Positions 12,341 through 23,900 of a DNA stretch of 64,000 bases are shown here, piece after piece; position 1 is the first letter of the stretch; each line of letters begins with the position of its first letter. The notes under the pieces were generated by a model. It was not told the origin of the DNA, did not search any database, and saw only the letters and a program-made list of their open reading frames with translations. Source of the DNA: Utricularia gibba (Eukaryota; Streptophyta; Magnoliopsida; Lamiales; Lentibulariaceae); assembly GCA_002189035.1 (NCBI GenBank), contig CM007990.1:434001-498000 (forward strand), written 5' to 3'. A program made the translations under genes and the position numbers.

Positions 12341-14225
12341 CTCCCTGGACGGTTGACAGCGGCATGGATAGTGTCCTATTTCAAACGCCCACGCGCTGGT
12401 GGTTCTTGAGAAACGGGGAGCTACCGGGATCTGGAAATCTTCATCGGAGAAAGGACGGGAGTGAAACCAAAAAGCCATGATGATGAAGGAATAATCCGTT
12501 TCTGTTCAGAGATGGAATGAATGCGAATAATCGGTGTGATGTGAAAACTTGAAACATATGGAGAGCACACAGTGTGAAGAAGATTTGGCATCAGATACCA
12601 GACCAGTAGGAATTCGAAAACGAGGCCTGGATGTGACCTCCCCAGCAGAGGACTTTTGCGCACAGCACAAACATGGCGAGATTGCTAAAGGCCCTAACGA
12701 CCAGGAAAAGGAGAAGATATTGTTGAAGATATGCTGTTGCTGTGGGGAGGCTATGGAGCCAATGGGGTGCCGAAAACGCTGCTCCATGGGGCCGTACCCT
12801 TCTCAGTGCAGTTGGGTACGAACGCTTTGAAAAGTTTTGCGTGCAGATGGGACGTGGGAAGGGACCCTCTCTCATGCTGCTGCTGCCGCTCCATGTTTCA
12901 AATTTGTTTCCCTTGCTTTTGCTCATTCTAGTGGAAGCCTTATACCTCTTATCCTACTGTGCGAGCATGAATTCCCACCATCCCTGTCAGATTCTTTTAA
13001 GGATAAAACAACGTGAGCTCTGCTGTGTGATGGGAGATGGAGGGGCCGAGGAAGAAGATGAAGCATATAGTCTGGTGAAGAGATGGCATCATCAGACCGC
13101 CCCTTGATTTCATTGTACAGAATGGGGATTCCCCACAAAACTCTAGGTCTTGGTGTGCCTACAATTATGCAGGCTGCCTCAAAATGGATCTTACACACAC
13201 ATTTGGGGTGAAAGCTCGGATCTTGTACACACAGATGGCAGATTAACTACATATAGTGTTAGTGCGGCTCGAACGCATGATTCGTGCATCTTATCACCAT
13301 GTGCAGTCCTTGCTTTATTTTTCCTTGATGGGCTCCTTGGAGGAGGAGGAGGAGAAGAGGTAGTAGAGCAGCTTGGAGACACACATGTGCAGATGTAGTG
13401 AAAGGAGATTTTGCAATAATGTGATGGATAGGAGAGAGTATGATGAGGAGAAAGAAGAAGTTGGTGACAGGAAAGGAATTTGAAAAGGTGTTCCCTTGCC
13501 ACATTGAAAAGGAATTTGAAGCACATGTTCATGAGCTACTACTACGTTGGAGTCTGATGTGCCTTGTTGGTTGTTAGAACATGTACCAATCTTTGATTCT
13601 TGAAGTGGGATTTGGATATTGGATCCATGGACTTGGATTATCTTCCAGAATCATGAATTGGTGCAAGATTTTAGCAGAATCACCTTGGGAACCACTAGGA
13701 GACAACAAGTGTGAAGAGAATCCCAGCTCTAGATCAGCAGCACTTTGCTGTGTACAGTTTCTGCTTCCTTGATGATATCCATTTATTGGACTCCAGCTCC
13801 AAAAGCATAAAGTCAGATGTAGAAACCAAAAAGTTGAAGAACATGTGGATCATAAACAACCTTACAGAAACACAGAAACAAAGTTGAAATGCGAGCAACC
13901 CCACGTACATTCTGGTACACCATTAAGCTGGGATCCAGATGGAATCCCGTTCCCCGCAGCACTATACGTGTGCATGCATTAGATGCCATAAGAGCCAAGT
14001 TGTCTCCATTAGGAAAGCCTGAAGTCTTCTGTAAGATACAGCAGTTATCTTGTTCTGATGGTTTGGGAGGAGGGATTTTAGCGCAATGGGATGGCAACAG
14101 CACTTTGGTAGTAGAGAGATTACACTAGACACAGACAAGCATCTTCCTATTCGACAGATCTAACTCCAGACACCAACCATGTCTGGAGTTTATTCATAAT
14201 GATTTGTAGGAATGTCGTTCGATGA
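12341..14225. other. Gene-poor spacer with no supported coding gene
   Basis: Base composition is more balanced here than in the flanks and several 80-120 codon frames are open on both strands. They overlap one another, lack family motifs and do not connect by plausible splicing. The part near 13800-14225 is probably the 3'UTR of the FANTASTIC FOUR gene. A CT-rich microsatellite-like tract lies near 13340-13360 (plus-strand gga/gag repeats). A non-coding transcript cannot be excluded; I saw no conserved microRNA. Confidence 0.4.
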
Positions 14226-14816
14226 TCATGAAATGGCGACGCAGTATGGCAAACTCCTCAGCCTGTCGTTGTGGTGAGACTCGCCGTTGCAACGGTTACC
14301 GGACCACTCGCCGCAGTTGATGACACAGCACCCGCCTCCATCTTCTTCCTCCGCAGTGGCGTCCCATGGACGGCGGGTGTCGGTCTCGTCTTCGGGCTCC
14401 TCGACGCCTTCCCAGTTGTTGCTGATGATATAAAGGCGGAGCCGGCCCTCGTGGCGTTCGATTCCGAAGTGGGTGCTGCAGGAAGACGGCTTAGAGGCTT
14501 TGATCACCAGCCTTCCTTCTTCCCGCTGGGAATGGATATGGAGAGCGATGGAGGTCAGGGGAGGAGGAAAGCTGTAGCTTTTCTTCTTCTCTACGCATTT
14601 AAGCTTTGGGGCGGCAATCGGGGTTTTCCGATACTCCGGCGCTGTTCGATCCACCGGTGGTTCGATGGCGCTCCCGCTCTCACTCCCTAAGCTCTCAGTG
14701 CACATCTCCAAGCTTCTCAAGCTAAGAAACGAACCCGAAACGGGATGAACATACATTTTCTCATGGAGAAGAAGCTTGTTCAGATTGGAGAAGCTCGAAG
14801 AAGAGGACGATGACAT
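14226..14816 (-). CDS. FAF: FANTASTIC FOUR (FAF) family protein
   Basis: FAF proteins repress WUSCHEL and regulate shoot meristem size in Arabidopsis. This is a single-exon gene of 196 codons. The FAF domain is at residues about 80-135: FPPPLTSIALHIHSQREEGR then LVIKA, CSTHFGIERHEGRLRLYI. The usual C-terminal acidic stretch follows (EEPEDETD), with a Cys-rich end (GGGCCVINCGEWSGNRC). The start is the ATG at 14816 preceding a poly-Ser run; the codon just upstream is GTG. A good TATA box lies 90 bp upstream. The family assignment is firm; which of the FAF paralogues it matches is not. Confidence 0.88.
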   Translation of the reverse strand: MSSSSSSSFSNLNKLLLHEKMYVHPVSGSFLSLRSLEMCTESLGSESGSAIEPPVDRTAPEYRKTPIAAPKLKCVEKKKSYSFPPPLTSIALHIHSQREEGRLVIKASKPSSCSTHFGIERHEGRLRLYIISNNWEGVEEPEDETDTRRPWDATAEEEDGGGCCVINCGEWSGNRCNGESHHNDRLRSLPYCVAIS

Positions 14817-14904
14817 CACTCGAGAATGTTTCTTCTAAGTTGGACTCAGCTGCAAGTGAAGTTGAAGCAGAAAACTGCAGGCAGCTATGGAAGGAGGAGA
14901 GGTT

Positions 14905-14914
14905 CTATTTATAG
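14905..14914 (-). promoter_or_regulatory. TATA box of FAF gene
   Basis: CTATAAATAG on the minus strand is a near-perfect plant TATA box. It is about 90 bp from the FAF start codon, giving a leader of about 60 nt. Confidence 0.75.
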
Positions 14915-14924
14915 GTTCCAAACC

Positions 14925-15720
14925 ATGGGAACAGAACATAGGTTTATACTGTACAGGATTACTTTTCATCGCTTTAATTCAAATACATGAAAAAAATTCC
15001 AATGTGCCCACAAACATATATTTTAAGATCCTGCACTTTTCATATTGTCTTGGAGCTCAATTGAAAAAACAAGATCCGAATAGTCGATCCGATCCGATCC
15101 GTTTTTTGATCGACCCCATGGTTTCGAAACATGGTAAAAGAAAGTAGCAAGTATTATGCTCCAATAAGTTGGATTGCACAAACTATAATTCAAGAAAAAA
15201 TTGAAAATATTTACGTACTATATCAATTATGAATATGGATAAGAATTGATTCAATTAAATTTAGTTTAACATGTATTTTTATAAAAAAATATAAAATCAT
15301 AACTAGTAAATATGTAAAATAGATAATATCGTGTATATATATATATATATATATCATATTATTAGTTAATAAAAAGGAAGAAGTGATCTAATTAAATTTG
15401 ATATGATACATATTTTTAAAAAATAAAAATAAAAAACCATGAATATCAAATACATAGAATAGATAATATGGTACTAAGATGCTAAATGATTAAATAATGA
15501 GAATATAAGATTTCATTTAAAAGAAAAAAGAGGAGAGGTAGTTATATTCTTCATATTACATCAATTATAAGTAAACAACAATAATCAATCTAATTAAATT
15601 TTATATGAGATATATTATAAATAAAAAATGTAAAAATATATATATAAAAAATATTTATCTAAAATAGATAATATGATAAAGACTAGCAAGCATCACTTTT
15701 CAATAAATTTGGAATTGGAA
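14925..15720. repeat. AT-rich spacer with three degenerate repeat copies
   Basis: After the FAF promoter the sequence becomes extremely AT-rich. Three diverged copies of one unit can be followed, near 15215-15330, 15360-15480 and 15550-15690. Each has a ctaattaaatt-like core, then atacatattttta-like DNA, then an AGATAATAT core preceded by aaaatag or gaatag. A GCAAGTATTATG-like edge near 15147 recurs as GCAAGCATCAC near 15687. A (TA)n microsatellite lies at 15335-15353. No coding potential is visible. It may be an old tandem duplication or a decayed mobile element. Confidence 0.45.
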
Positions 15721-16227
15721 TCTGATTCATCGGCTAATTAATCGGTACAGAGTGGGACACCGGAATCGGGATCGGGATCGCGAATGTCTGGTTGATCGTT
15801 TTGTGGTTTGGGGTGTTTGTTAGAAACGACACCCCACACCCGCGCTGGATGCGAATGGCGTAAAAGTGGATTCGCGTCTACTCATTTATTGAAACTAAAG
15901 CCGCTTTCTCTAAAGACGAGATCATTGGGGGGCAAAAGGGATCATTACACCAATAGTAGTAGTAACACATCATGCTCCTCCATTTCAGTCTTTTCCCCCC
16001 TTACTGTTTCTTTTTCTTTTTTTTTTTTTTTTCTGGAGAAGAAGAAGAACACCCACTTGGTCGGAGTGAGATTTAGGGAACGGGCCACGCTGGGGGGAGG
16101 CCCATCGTGGGAAGGGTAAATGCGTCATTGTCGTTGGAAGGAACCGAAGCGAAGAGAAGCTCCGCCGTCGTTTCATTATCGGAGCTCTTCCCACGCGCAG
16201 ATCGCGTTTTGTTGAAGAAGGGCGCGT
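15721..16227. other. Promoter and leader of the unrecognised gene at 16228
   Basis: A balanced-composition region contains a poly-T tract (16018-16033) and a GC-rich leader (16070-16220). Short open frames are present but they do not continue into a recognisable protein. Confidence 0.4.
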
Positions 16228-17242
16228 ATGGGAGAAGGAAGACCAGTGTGAGTGACGATTGGCTTCCGGCTGTTAGTTTTTATTGTTTCCGTAATTTGTT
16301 TTGTGGGTTGGGCAGGCGCCTTTTGATTCGCTCGATTTTGAGCTTCTTTGAGAACCCCATTTCTCCTGTTTTCGCAAGGATTGAGGAAAGCTGTCATCTT
16401 GAAAGTTTTCTGTGTTGCTAGGATAATGCACGTTCTCATCCCGGCGGACCTGAGCAAGCGAGCAAAAGATCTGGTGCTGTTCCTAGAAGGTCAGTTCCAA
16501 CCCGGAAAGCAGCTTCTGGTTTGGGGGTGGATCGTACAGAAAACCTAGCAGAAAATGGGAGCGTAGATGAACATGGGAATGGTCGAATTGAAGCTTCAGC
16601 TGTGGCACTCACAGGACATGTCTTGGACTCAGAGCGGTCACAGAAACTTGATTACATCATTGAGTTAGTGAATGAATTGAGGGCTGAGGTTGTCTCTCTG
16701 ATGTTGCTTACAGTTGAATGATCACTTGGTAATCCCCTGACGAATCCTTTTATTTTGGATACATGTGCTGCTCAAGTATCATGCCCAGACTCAAGGGCTG
16801 AGCCCTGCCATGGAGAAGAAGGCAAATTCTCTTCCTTGCTTCAACAATGTTCGATCAACCCCCATTAGAGTTCTGGGATCATGGCCTTATCTTGTTCTCC
16901 TGGTGAACTCCTGTAGATTGGAGATTTGCTGGAGGAAAACTACCGCTATATCAGGGAATACGACTTCCTGCAGGGACAACTGGCAGTGGTATTGACCAAC
17001 TCAGATGTTCTTTGCATGCACAAATGATGAAAGCATTTCGTTTTCAGTATGAGGAGATGTACAACCGCGAACCTGCTCGGGGTCCGGAGGAGATGGTTGC
17101 TGCAGATGAAGCCGAAACTGCAGGTGAGGATGATGAACCGAATGCACCACCCTCTTCGAAGAAACGCAGCAAGTCATCGTCCTCTGCTGCTGCTCGTCGG
17201 GTTGCCACAGCGAGCAAAAGCAGAAAGCGGGCTCGCTGCTAG
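16228..17242 (+). CDS. Uncharacterised small, probably nuclear protein
   Basis: I do not recognise this gene. Four exons fit: 16228-16245, 16422-16688, 16917-16988 and 17048-17242, with GT-AG junctions, giving 183 aa. The N-terminal part is basic and low-complexity (ASKRSGAVPRRSVPTRK). A central helical segment follows (KLDYIIELVNELRAE joined to IGDLLEENYRYIREYDFLQG), probably a coiled coil. After EEMYNREP comes an acidic stretch and a C-terminal nuclear localisation type tail (SSKKRSKS...SKSRKRARC). The evidence for a gene is that conserved-looking helices join only across the splice sites and that the tail ends in a stop at the end of the open frame. The first exon (six codons) is the least certain part. 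It is probably a plant-specific protein; no function is proposed. Confidence 0.6.
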
Positions 17243-17587
17243 CGGAAGCAGGGGCTCTTCTCCTGCTGTCCTAACAGGCTCTTACTCCGTTGGCTGTGTG
17301 GGCAACTGCTAATCCACTAGCCAAGTATATACTCCATGGACTGAGAATCAGATGCAGTTGGGTGGTGGAGCTTATGGCCAATCCAAAATTCCATTGTTTC
17401 AAAGACTCGTTCTTTGTGATTCAAGTAGTAAGTCATCAAGGTGCTTTTGCTGAGATGGGAAAAGAAAATGTTTAATGAATCTCCAATTTGTCGGGACGGT
17501 TTCCCACACAAATTCGTTATCCACACAAGGAGAGCAAGTACCTTGAGATAAACGTCGCGTACAGTTGGAGCGCCTAAGCTTGCTCCA

Positions 17588-19158
17588 ATGGCGATCAGGG
17601 TTTCTTCTTCTCTTCTACTATCGTCATCCTCCACCTCCTTCCCTGTTTTTCCGCATCCTTGTGTTCCTAAAGCTTCCTCCTTCCGGTGGGGGTCGCTCTC
17701 CTCCTCAATCTCCGTTTCTCCATCTGCCATTCCTGCACCCAAAACCGCTGCTTCGAAATCATCTCTCTTCGCTGTGAAGGCGGAGAAGAAGAATGTGTTA
17801 ATAGTGAACACCAACAGTGGAGGCCACGCCGTCATCGGATTCTACTTTGCAAAGGAACTCCTGAGCTCGGGTCACGGTGTCACCATCTTGACAGTTGGGG
17901 ATGAGGGCTCCGACAAGATGAAGAAGCCGCCGTTCAACAAATTCTCAGTTCAGTTTCTGTTCTCTAGCAACGGAATGGGGTGCTTCCTTATCCTCCTAAC
18001 CTTTCGGGACTGTGCAGGAAATTGTGGGTGCTGGAGGGAAGACAGTCTGGGGTGAGCCATCAGACATTGGGAAAGTATTAGAAGGTAATACCTTTGATGT
18101 AGTGCTGGATAACAATGGCAAGGACTTGGATGCAGTCAGGTAATGATGGGCTGTTTCATCGTTCTTGTAATTCGAGCATCATCACTGGATTTGTGTCCCA
18201 AGCAGATTCGTATATGAATTGAATGCTCACCGACAGGCCAGTAGCAGATTGGGCAAAGAGCATTGGTGTGAAGCAGTTTTTGTTCATAAGCAGCGCCGGG
18301 ATCTACAAAACAACAGAAGAACCTCCCCACGTTGAAGGGTACGTCCTTGATGAGTAAGAAGCTGATGGGTATGAACATTTTACTGAAAAATGGAAGTCTT
18401 CATCTTACCAGGATACAGTGAAGGCTGATGCGGGTCATGTTGGAGTTGAGCAGTACATCTCGGAAACCTTCGATAACTGGGCATCATTCCGGCCACAGTA
18501 CATGATTGGCTCCGGCAACAACAAGGACTGCGAAGAATGGTTCTTTGACCGTGAGTCAGCTAGCAAATCTCTGCACACACCATGCTTCATAGTGGTACCA
18601 TTTCAATGCCAACAAGTGAACCTTGATTGATGACAGGTATTGTGAGGAACAGGCCCGTTCCGATTCCCATCCCGGGGATCCAGCTCACCAACATCTCTCA
18701 TGTTAGAGATCTATCATCAATCCTTTCCCTAGCAGTTTTAAAGCCAGAAGCTGCACAAGGGAAGATATTCAACTGCGTGAGCGAACGGGGTGTTACACTT
18801 GATGGGATTGCAAAATTATGTGCCAAAGCTGCTGGACTGCCTGTAGAAATAGTGCATTATGATCCAAAAGCAGTGGGAATTGATGCCAAGAAGGCATTCC
18901 CTTTCAGAACCTTGGTACTGGTTACTCTGTCCTCCCTCTAGCTTCAAGCTCAAGATGTCCATGTTCTCATAAAAACACTTAACTTTGCAGCATTTCTACG
19001 CTGAGCCACGGGCAGCAAAGGAGCTTCTGGGATGGAGTGGCACCACAAACCTTCCTGTGGACTTGAAGGAGAGATATGAAGAGTACATCAAGATTGGTAG
19101 AGACAAGAAGGAGATCAAGTTTGAATTGGATGACAAGATCCTCGCAGCAGTCAAATAA
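17588..19158 (+). CDS. CSP41A: Chloroplast stem-loop binding protein CSP41a
   Basis: CSP41a is an atypical short-chain dehydrogenase-fold protein that binds and cleaves stem-loop RNA in chloroplasts and stabilises ribosome-associated mRNAs. Exons are 17588-17947, 18018-18139, 18237-about 18340, 18412-18550, 18637-18914 and 18991-19158. A Ser-rich transit peptide covers residues 1-60. The Rossmann start is [20 protein letters not shown]. Other landmarks are [36 protein letters not shown] and [14 protein letters not shown], ending in ILAAVK. The third intron is odd. The strong donor AGG|GTACGT at 18339 leaves the next exon one base out of frame. Only a weak donor four bases later (TAC|GTCC) is in frame, and it adds one residue. 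A missing G at the 18411-18412 acceptor is an alternative explanation. Confidence 0.95.
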
Positions 19159-19421
19159 GTTGCAGGAGTTTGGATCCTGGAAAAAGTTAAGCACAATTCG
19201 TGATCACTAAACAATAAAACAGACATCGCAGTGATCAATACACAGGAGTGTAACTAAGCAAATAAATCGCAACTTGTTTCGGTTCATGGTAATGAGATAG
19301 CGAGCAAAAACATATATCATGAGAAGAGAACCATCTTCCCATTTATTGTCTGTAGATGAGCCAGCATCTGTAAAAGCAGTATCCAGAGCGAAAACTCTGT
19401 CATTCCCACGAATCAAACAAG

Positions 19422-19951
19422 TCAAGAGCGAGGAAGAAGGCACTGATCCGTATTATGAGCAGAAGATCCATCACGTTGGGCTGGAGGCCCTGAAACGGAG
19501 AACTTCCTCGAAAGCCTGGTTATACTCGGCCCCTCAACCACTCTCACGTCCACTTTCTGTCCAGCCTGGCAGCTCCCCACGAAGCTGCTAATATAGAAGA
19601 AATGCCCCGCGCTCCAAATCACGATAGAGTCGTTACCGGTGACGTAAACCGCCTCCGGTGCCACCATTGTACACGCGTGGAACTCCGATCGGCTGACTTG
19701 CACCACGTTGCTATAGAGCGGATTGTACTCGAAAACTGTAACGAATCAAGATCGCATTTCAGTTCCATTTCAATCCCCGAGATACGGAGACTCCGCTTAC
19801 CGACACTGTCGCCGACTTTGAAATTTTGAGACGAAGACCAAAGTGAGTAGTCGACGTTCACGGCGGCGGTCCATCCGGCTGAATCCCCGACCTTGTGCAC
19901 CACTCCGTCGCAAATACCGGCAAAGGCGACGGCGAAAACGAAGTGGATCAT
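19422..19951 (-). CDS. Phytocyanin / early nodulin-like protein without copper ligands
   Basis: Two exons (19802-19951 region ending at 19801, and 19422-19735) join at the position usual for phytocyanins and give 154 aa. There is a short hydrophobic N-terminal signal, then HKVGDSAGW, a second-exon start [15 protein letters not shown] and [11 protein letters not shown]. Phytocyanins are blue-copper domains outside the cell membrane. Here the first copper His is replaced (YSNVVQVS instead of a His before NVV). The Cys/His pair of YFIC..GHC reads [10 protein letters not shown], so both ligands are Ser. The two Cys expected for the structural disulfide (HAC and GSC) remain. It should therefore be a non-copper-binding early nodulin-like type. 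The C-terminus is Ser-rich without a clear GPI signal. It is divergent from the TIC-like gene (about 1 kb between starts). Confidence 0.82.
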
Positions 19952-20943
19952 TTTTCTTGTTAAGAACGATATCTTTCAGACGCGCTCGATCATATTTGCA
20001 GAGAAAAAAAGTGCAGTTAGGTGGAGAAGGCGGAAGTGAACTGCGGCGGTTTTGGCATGACGAACTCCACCCCGATCGCCATGGATTGCTATTCGGTGTC
20101 TCATTGTAAAAATCTTTCACATTTTTACCGCGGCGGGTAATCCCATGCATATGAAACTAAACTCGTAGGCAAGGTAAACACACTTTTCACCTGGGTAGAA
20201 ATCAGACAACAGTAAATAATGGCGGTAAATAAATGAAGGCAGGGTGAATTATTTAGTGCTTTCGGAAGGTGGGGCCCGCAGAACACAGCCGCGCGCGTAC
20301 AAACGCGCCAGCTCTCTAGAAACCCCCACGTGAGCTGTTGTTCCACTGACCGCTGTTCAGGAAATGGAATCTTACGCGCGCTACAGATATTTCGTTATTT
20401 TTTAATTAATTTTTTTAGAATATTAAATGACATTTTTTGTAACAAAAATTCAGAATATTTAATGTGTGTAACAATAAAAAGTATATCATTATGAGCCTGA
20501 CCAATGAGACGAAATAACGGATAAAAAGGGGAGGTTAAAATAAAGTAAACAATGTTGTTGTCACGTATTCCGTGGGGCCCATCTTTTGATCATAATCAGG
20601 AAAGGGACAGTTTCGCCATGCTGGCATTAACCCTTGGATGGAGTTTTGATCCAACGGTGCTTCGGGCGTTTCGCGGAGGAAGAGAAATCGTCGCCGTCCA
20701 TTTTGGCTCGGCATTGCGTGTTAAGAAATGGTGAGCGGTGGGAGCGTGGAGAGGGAGGGAATGTGAGGGGAGGTGTGGGGAGTGCGGTCAAGTGTTCAAC
20801 GGATTCGGTTTCGTTATCTTTTTTCGTGAATCTCAGTGTTGGTTTTTTTTTTTCTAGCATCGATTTCTCCTGTTTTCTGGCGGTGGAGATGGTGAAAATC
20901 AGGTGAAAGTTTCAAGGCTGAATATTGGGGGATAGAGAGGAAT
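19952..20943. other. Divergent promoter between phytocyanin and TIC-like genes
   Basis: The left part is the phytocyanin leader. A G-box-like CACGTG lies at about 20329, and an AT-rich stretch at 20380-20480. The right part (20730-20940) is the leader of the TIC-like gene with a T-rich tract at 20845. No independent gene was seen. Confidence 0.45.
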
Positions 20944-23900
20944 ATGGCTTCTAGAAAGGCGAATGGTTCTAGTGTCAATGGCTTGAGAAAGCGTCAGAGG
21001 GTAACCGTTCAGAGAGGTACAACAGGTTTGGAGTATTCTTCAGAAGCCTGTTAAATCTATCAGTTTCTGTATCTTTAATTGTTTTTTCGGTTTTTTAGAT
21101 GAAGATGTGCGGTCGGAGTTGCTGGAAACGGGGAAGTATGGAGATCCAGAGCGTTTGAAGAACGAAAAGGAACGAGAGTTTGCGAAGAGGAGCGGCGGCG
21201 ACTGGAGCTGCTGTAGAGAGAATGAGAGCACGGATTCGAGTGGTGAAGAGTACTCTGAGGGGGAAGGTGATGTTAGAGTTCATCATCCACGAAATCGGTT
21301 TTCTTCTCCGTCGTCCCACTCCGTGAACAACCATCGTGGCTTCCGTGATCTCGCGCCGTCTCCGGAGCAAAGAAATTGTGCCGATGAAATCCTGGGTTTT
21401 TCTGTACCTCGAAGAACTCGCTCTGGTTCGTTTCAGGACTGGGTTGCTTCGAGTTTTCTCTCACTCTGTTTTTTTTTTTTCTGAATTTGCTTATTTTCCC
21501 CTATTTTTTACAAAATCTTCAGCTACGACGAGAAAATTTCCAGACATCATGGATACAAGAAGTGGTGGATTTCGGGAAGAGTTGGTCCAACGCAAACATT
21601 CAGAGCATCCGACGATGGTGCTTTCATCAGCTATGCGGGGAGATTCGCCTGCACCGCCGTTAGGTGTTTCGTTGAAGAAGAAGGTTATTGATTGCATCTT
21701 TTTTAGGAATTTTTTTACGGAGAACCTGTCACGGAAAGGAGATTCGCTGATTGTCTTTGTTCTTCCTACTTGCTTGTTTCGCAGAAATATTCAGAGACTA
21801 AAACTGGGTTTTGGAATTGCGCATTTGATTCCTTGGCGACCCCGGCTGATATCGAGATCGAAGCTGCTGAAGCTCTGTTCGACCTCATGCGGCAATCTTA
21901 TTCTCAAACCCGAATTCGCGAAGAGCCAGAAAAACTCGATAGGGAAAGGATATGCGATGCCCATGGCGGTAAAATTCGAGATCTCTTCACGGCTCTGGTT
22001 GAAAATTAGTGAATAATTCCTTTTCTTGAATAGACGTGGGGTTGGGTGGAGTACAGAGTTAAAGATATTAAGAGCTGATGGTAACGACAAGAATAATTCC
22101 TTTTTCAGATGAGGATGAAGCCTCAGCGAAAGCGAAAGCTGGAGAAACTTCGGTTGACTCAATCGGTGCAGTGAATAAACAAGTTGTTTTCGAGAAAGAT
22201 AAATCTTTGGATGAAGGGTTTGATGGATCGGTGCGTGGAGTTGAGCTTGCCATTAATAGAGAAGTGGGGTCTCGAAAAGAAAGCGAAACACTATCATATG
22301 TCGAAGCAAATCCTCGTGATGTCCGGGATCCGCCAGCGACAAACGCGTGAGTATTTTCCTGTTTTCTTTTCCATTTATTACACACTTCTTTTTGTTCCGT
22401 TCTCGATACGGCTTGCTTGCTGCTCTACCATTGGTCTCTTGTGTGGTGCAGGAACAATGCAACTGATTTAGAAGCTAAAAAGGGAACCCAGCACGAAATG
22501 GATTTGATGGTTAGTATTTCTCATAGAATTTGTTTTTAGATCGTGGGATTATGATTTCTTAGTGGTTCAGTGATGTTTGTCGGAGTTGTTGATGTTGCTC
22601 GACAGTCTTTTAGATAGGTTGCGACATTTCTTTTTTCCAGATTGCAGAAGTTCTCTCTGTGTTTTGTTTTCTTACGTGTGAATTTGATGCAGGGCAGAGA
22701 AGAGGTTCGACAAGAGGCCCCTCAATAGTTCTGTCTCAACTGGTGGAGGAGAACCCGGGATTTTCACAGCAAATTGTCCGGGAGGATTCCAAAAATCAAT
22801 GTACAATACTGGAAGCTTTTACTTCTTAATGAAGTCTTTGTATTTAGCTTCCTCATTGCTTTGGTTTTTGCAGTGCCAAATGCTGTGTTGCCTTCAGTTG
22901 GTGGAATAAACAACTTGCATGGTGTTGTTTCTCGTGGAGGGTGTGTCGAGAATCTGACTCTTTTATTTAATGGAAGATTCCCTTAGCTGAAATTGTTGTT
23001 TTTCCTGTAGGCATATGCCTCAGTTTCAAGCTGTGTATCCAACGGATGCAAGTGCCAGATTTATGAAGGTGGCTTTTCATTTGCCTGCGGTGTGCATTTT
23101 GCTCGTTTCTGTTTCGTTTATCATTGCTTTATATTTCCATTGTTTAAATTTGCAGCTGCCGCAGTTTAAATTGTCCCAGCCTCAGCCAAAGAGATGTGCC
23201 TTGCATCACTGCATAGCGAGGGATATTCAGAATCACCAACAATTAATCAAGTCCATGTCACTCTCAGCTCCTCCTGCCGGCATATGTGGATCCCAGATGT
23301 TAAACCCAAAAACAGTGTCAACACCGCAAAACCTCGTACCGGAGGACCTTTCACTAGGAGACTCTAAACCCCACAAGAAACCAGTAAGCATTTCTAATGC
23401 CTCTTCCTCTGTGAATGTTCCCCAGATAACCAATTTTACTTCAACAAGTTCTACACCAGACCTCAGCACATCACAGCGAAAAGATACTTATTCATGGTTG
23501 TCCGTTATTGCAGTGCGGTCCGGGCTTCACCTTTGGGCAGAAAAAACTTTTAACTAGCTCGTCTGCTGCTAACCAAACTGCTGGAGCAACTGGCAATGCA
23601 TCGCTGCCCTCTAATCCAGCAGAAAGGTCCATGAGTTTACCCTTTCCCAGAGGAATGTCTACAATGAACTTCAGTCATCCAGTGTTTCCTCCCAGCAGCT
23701 GCTACCCAGTTCCCATTTCGCCAAACCATGTTCTTCTCCCTTTTGGAGGAGTGTCCTCTACCGCCCCCCTTTTGACCCTTCATCATGTTTCAGTGTCAAC
23801 CAGATACAGAAAAATTCACTTCCCCTTGCTGTAAAGCCTCCAGCGTTCCAGAATATGGGGTCATTGTCCCAAAATCAGCCTCTGAGTTTGCAACAGAAGA

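Noticed and set aside
12506-13107. Overlapping open frames of 80-120 codons on both strands
   Set aside because: No motif, no plausible start context, and they exclude each other; composition looks like leader or non-coding transcript.
13813-14103. Minus-strand frame with a protein-like stretch (NACTRIVLRGTGFHLDPS)
   Set aside because: It lies directly downstream of the FAF stop in the likely 3'UTR and joins nothing; I found no family for it.
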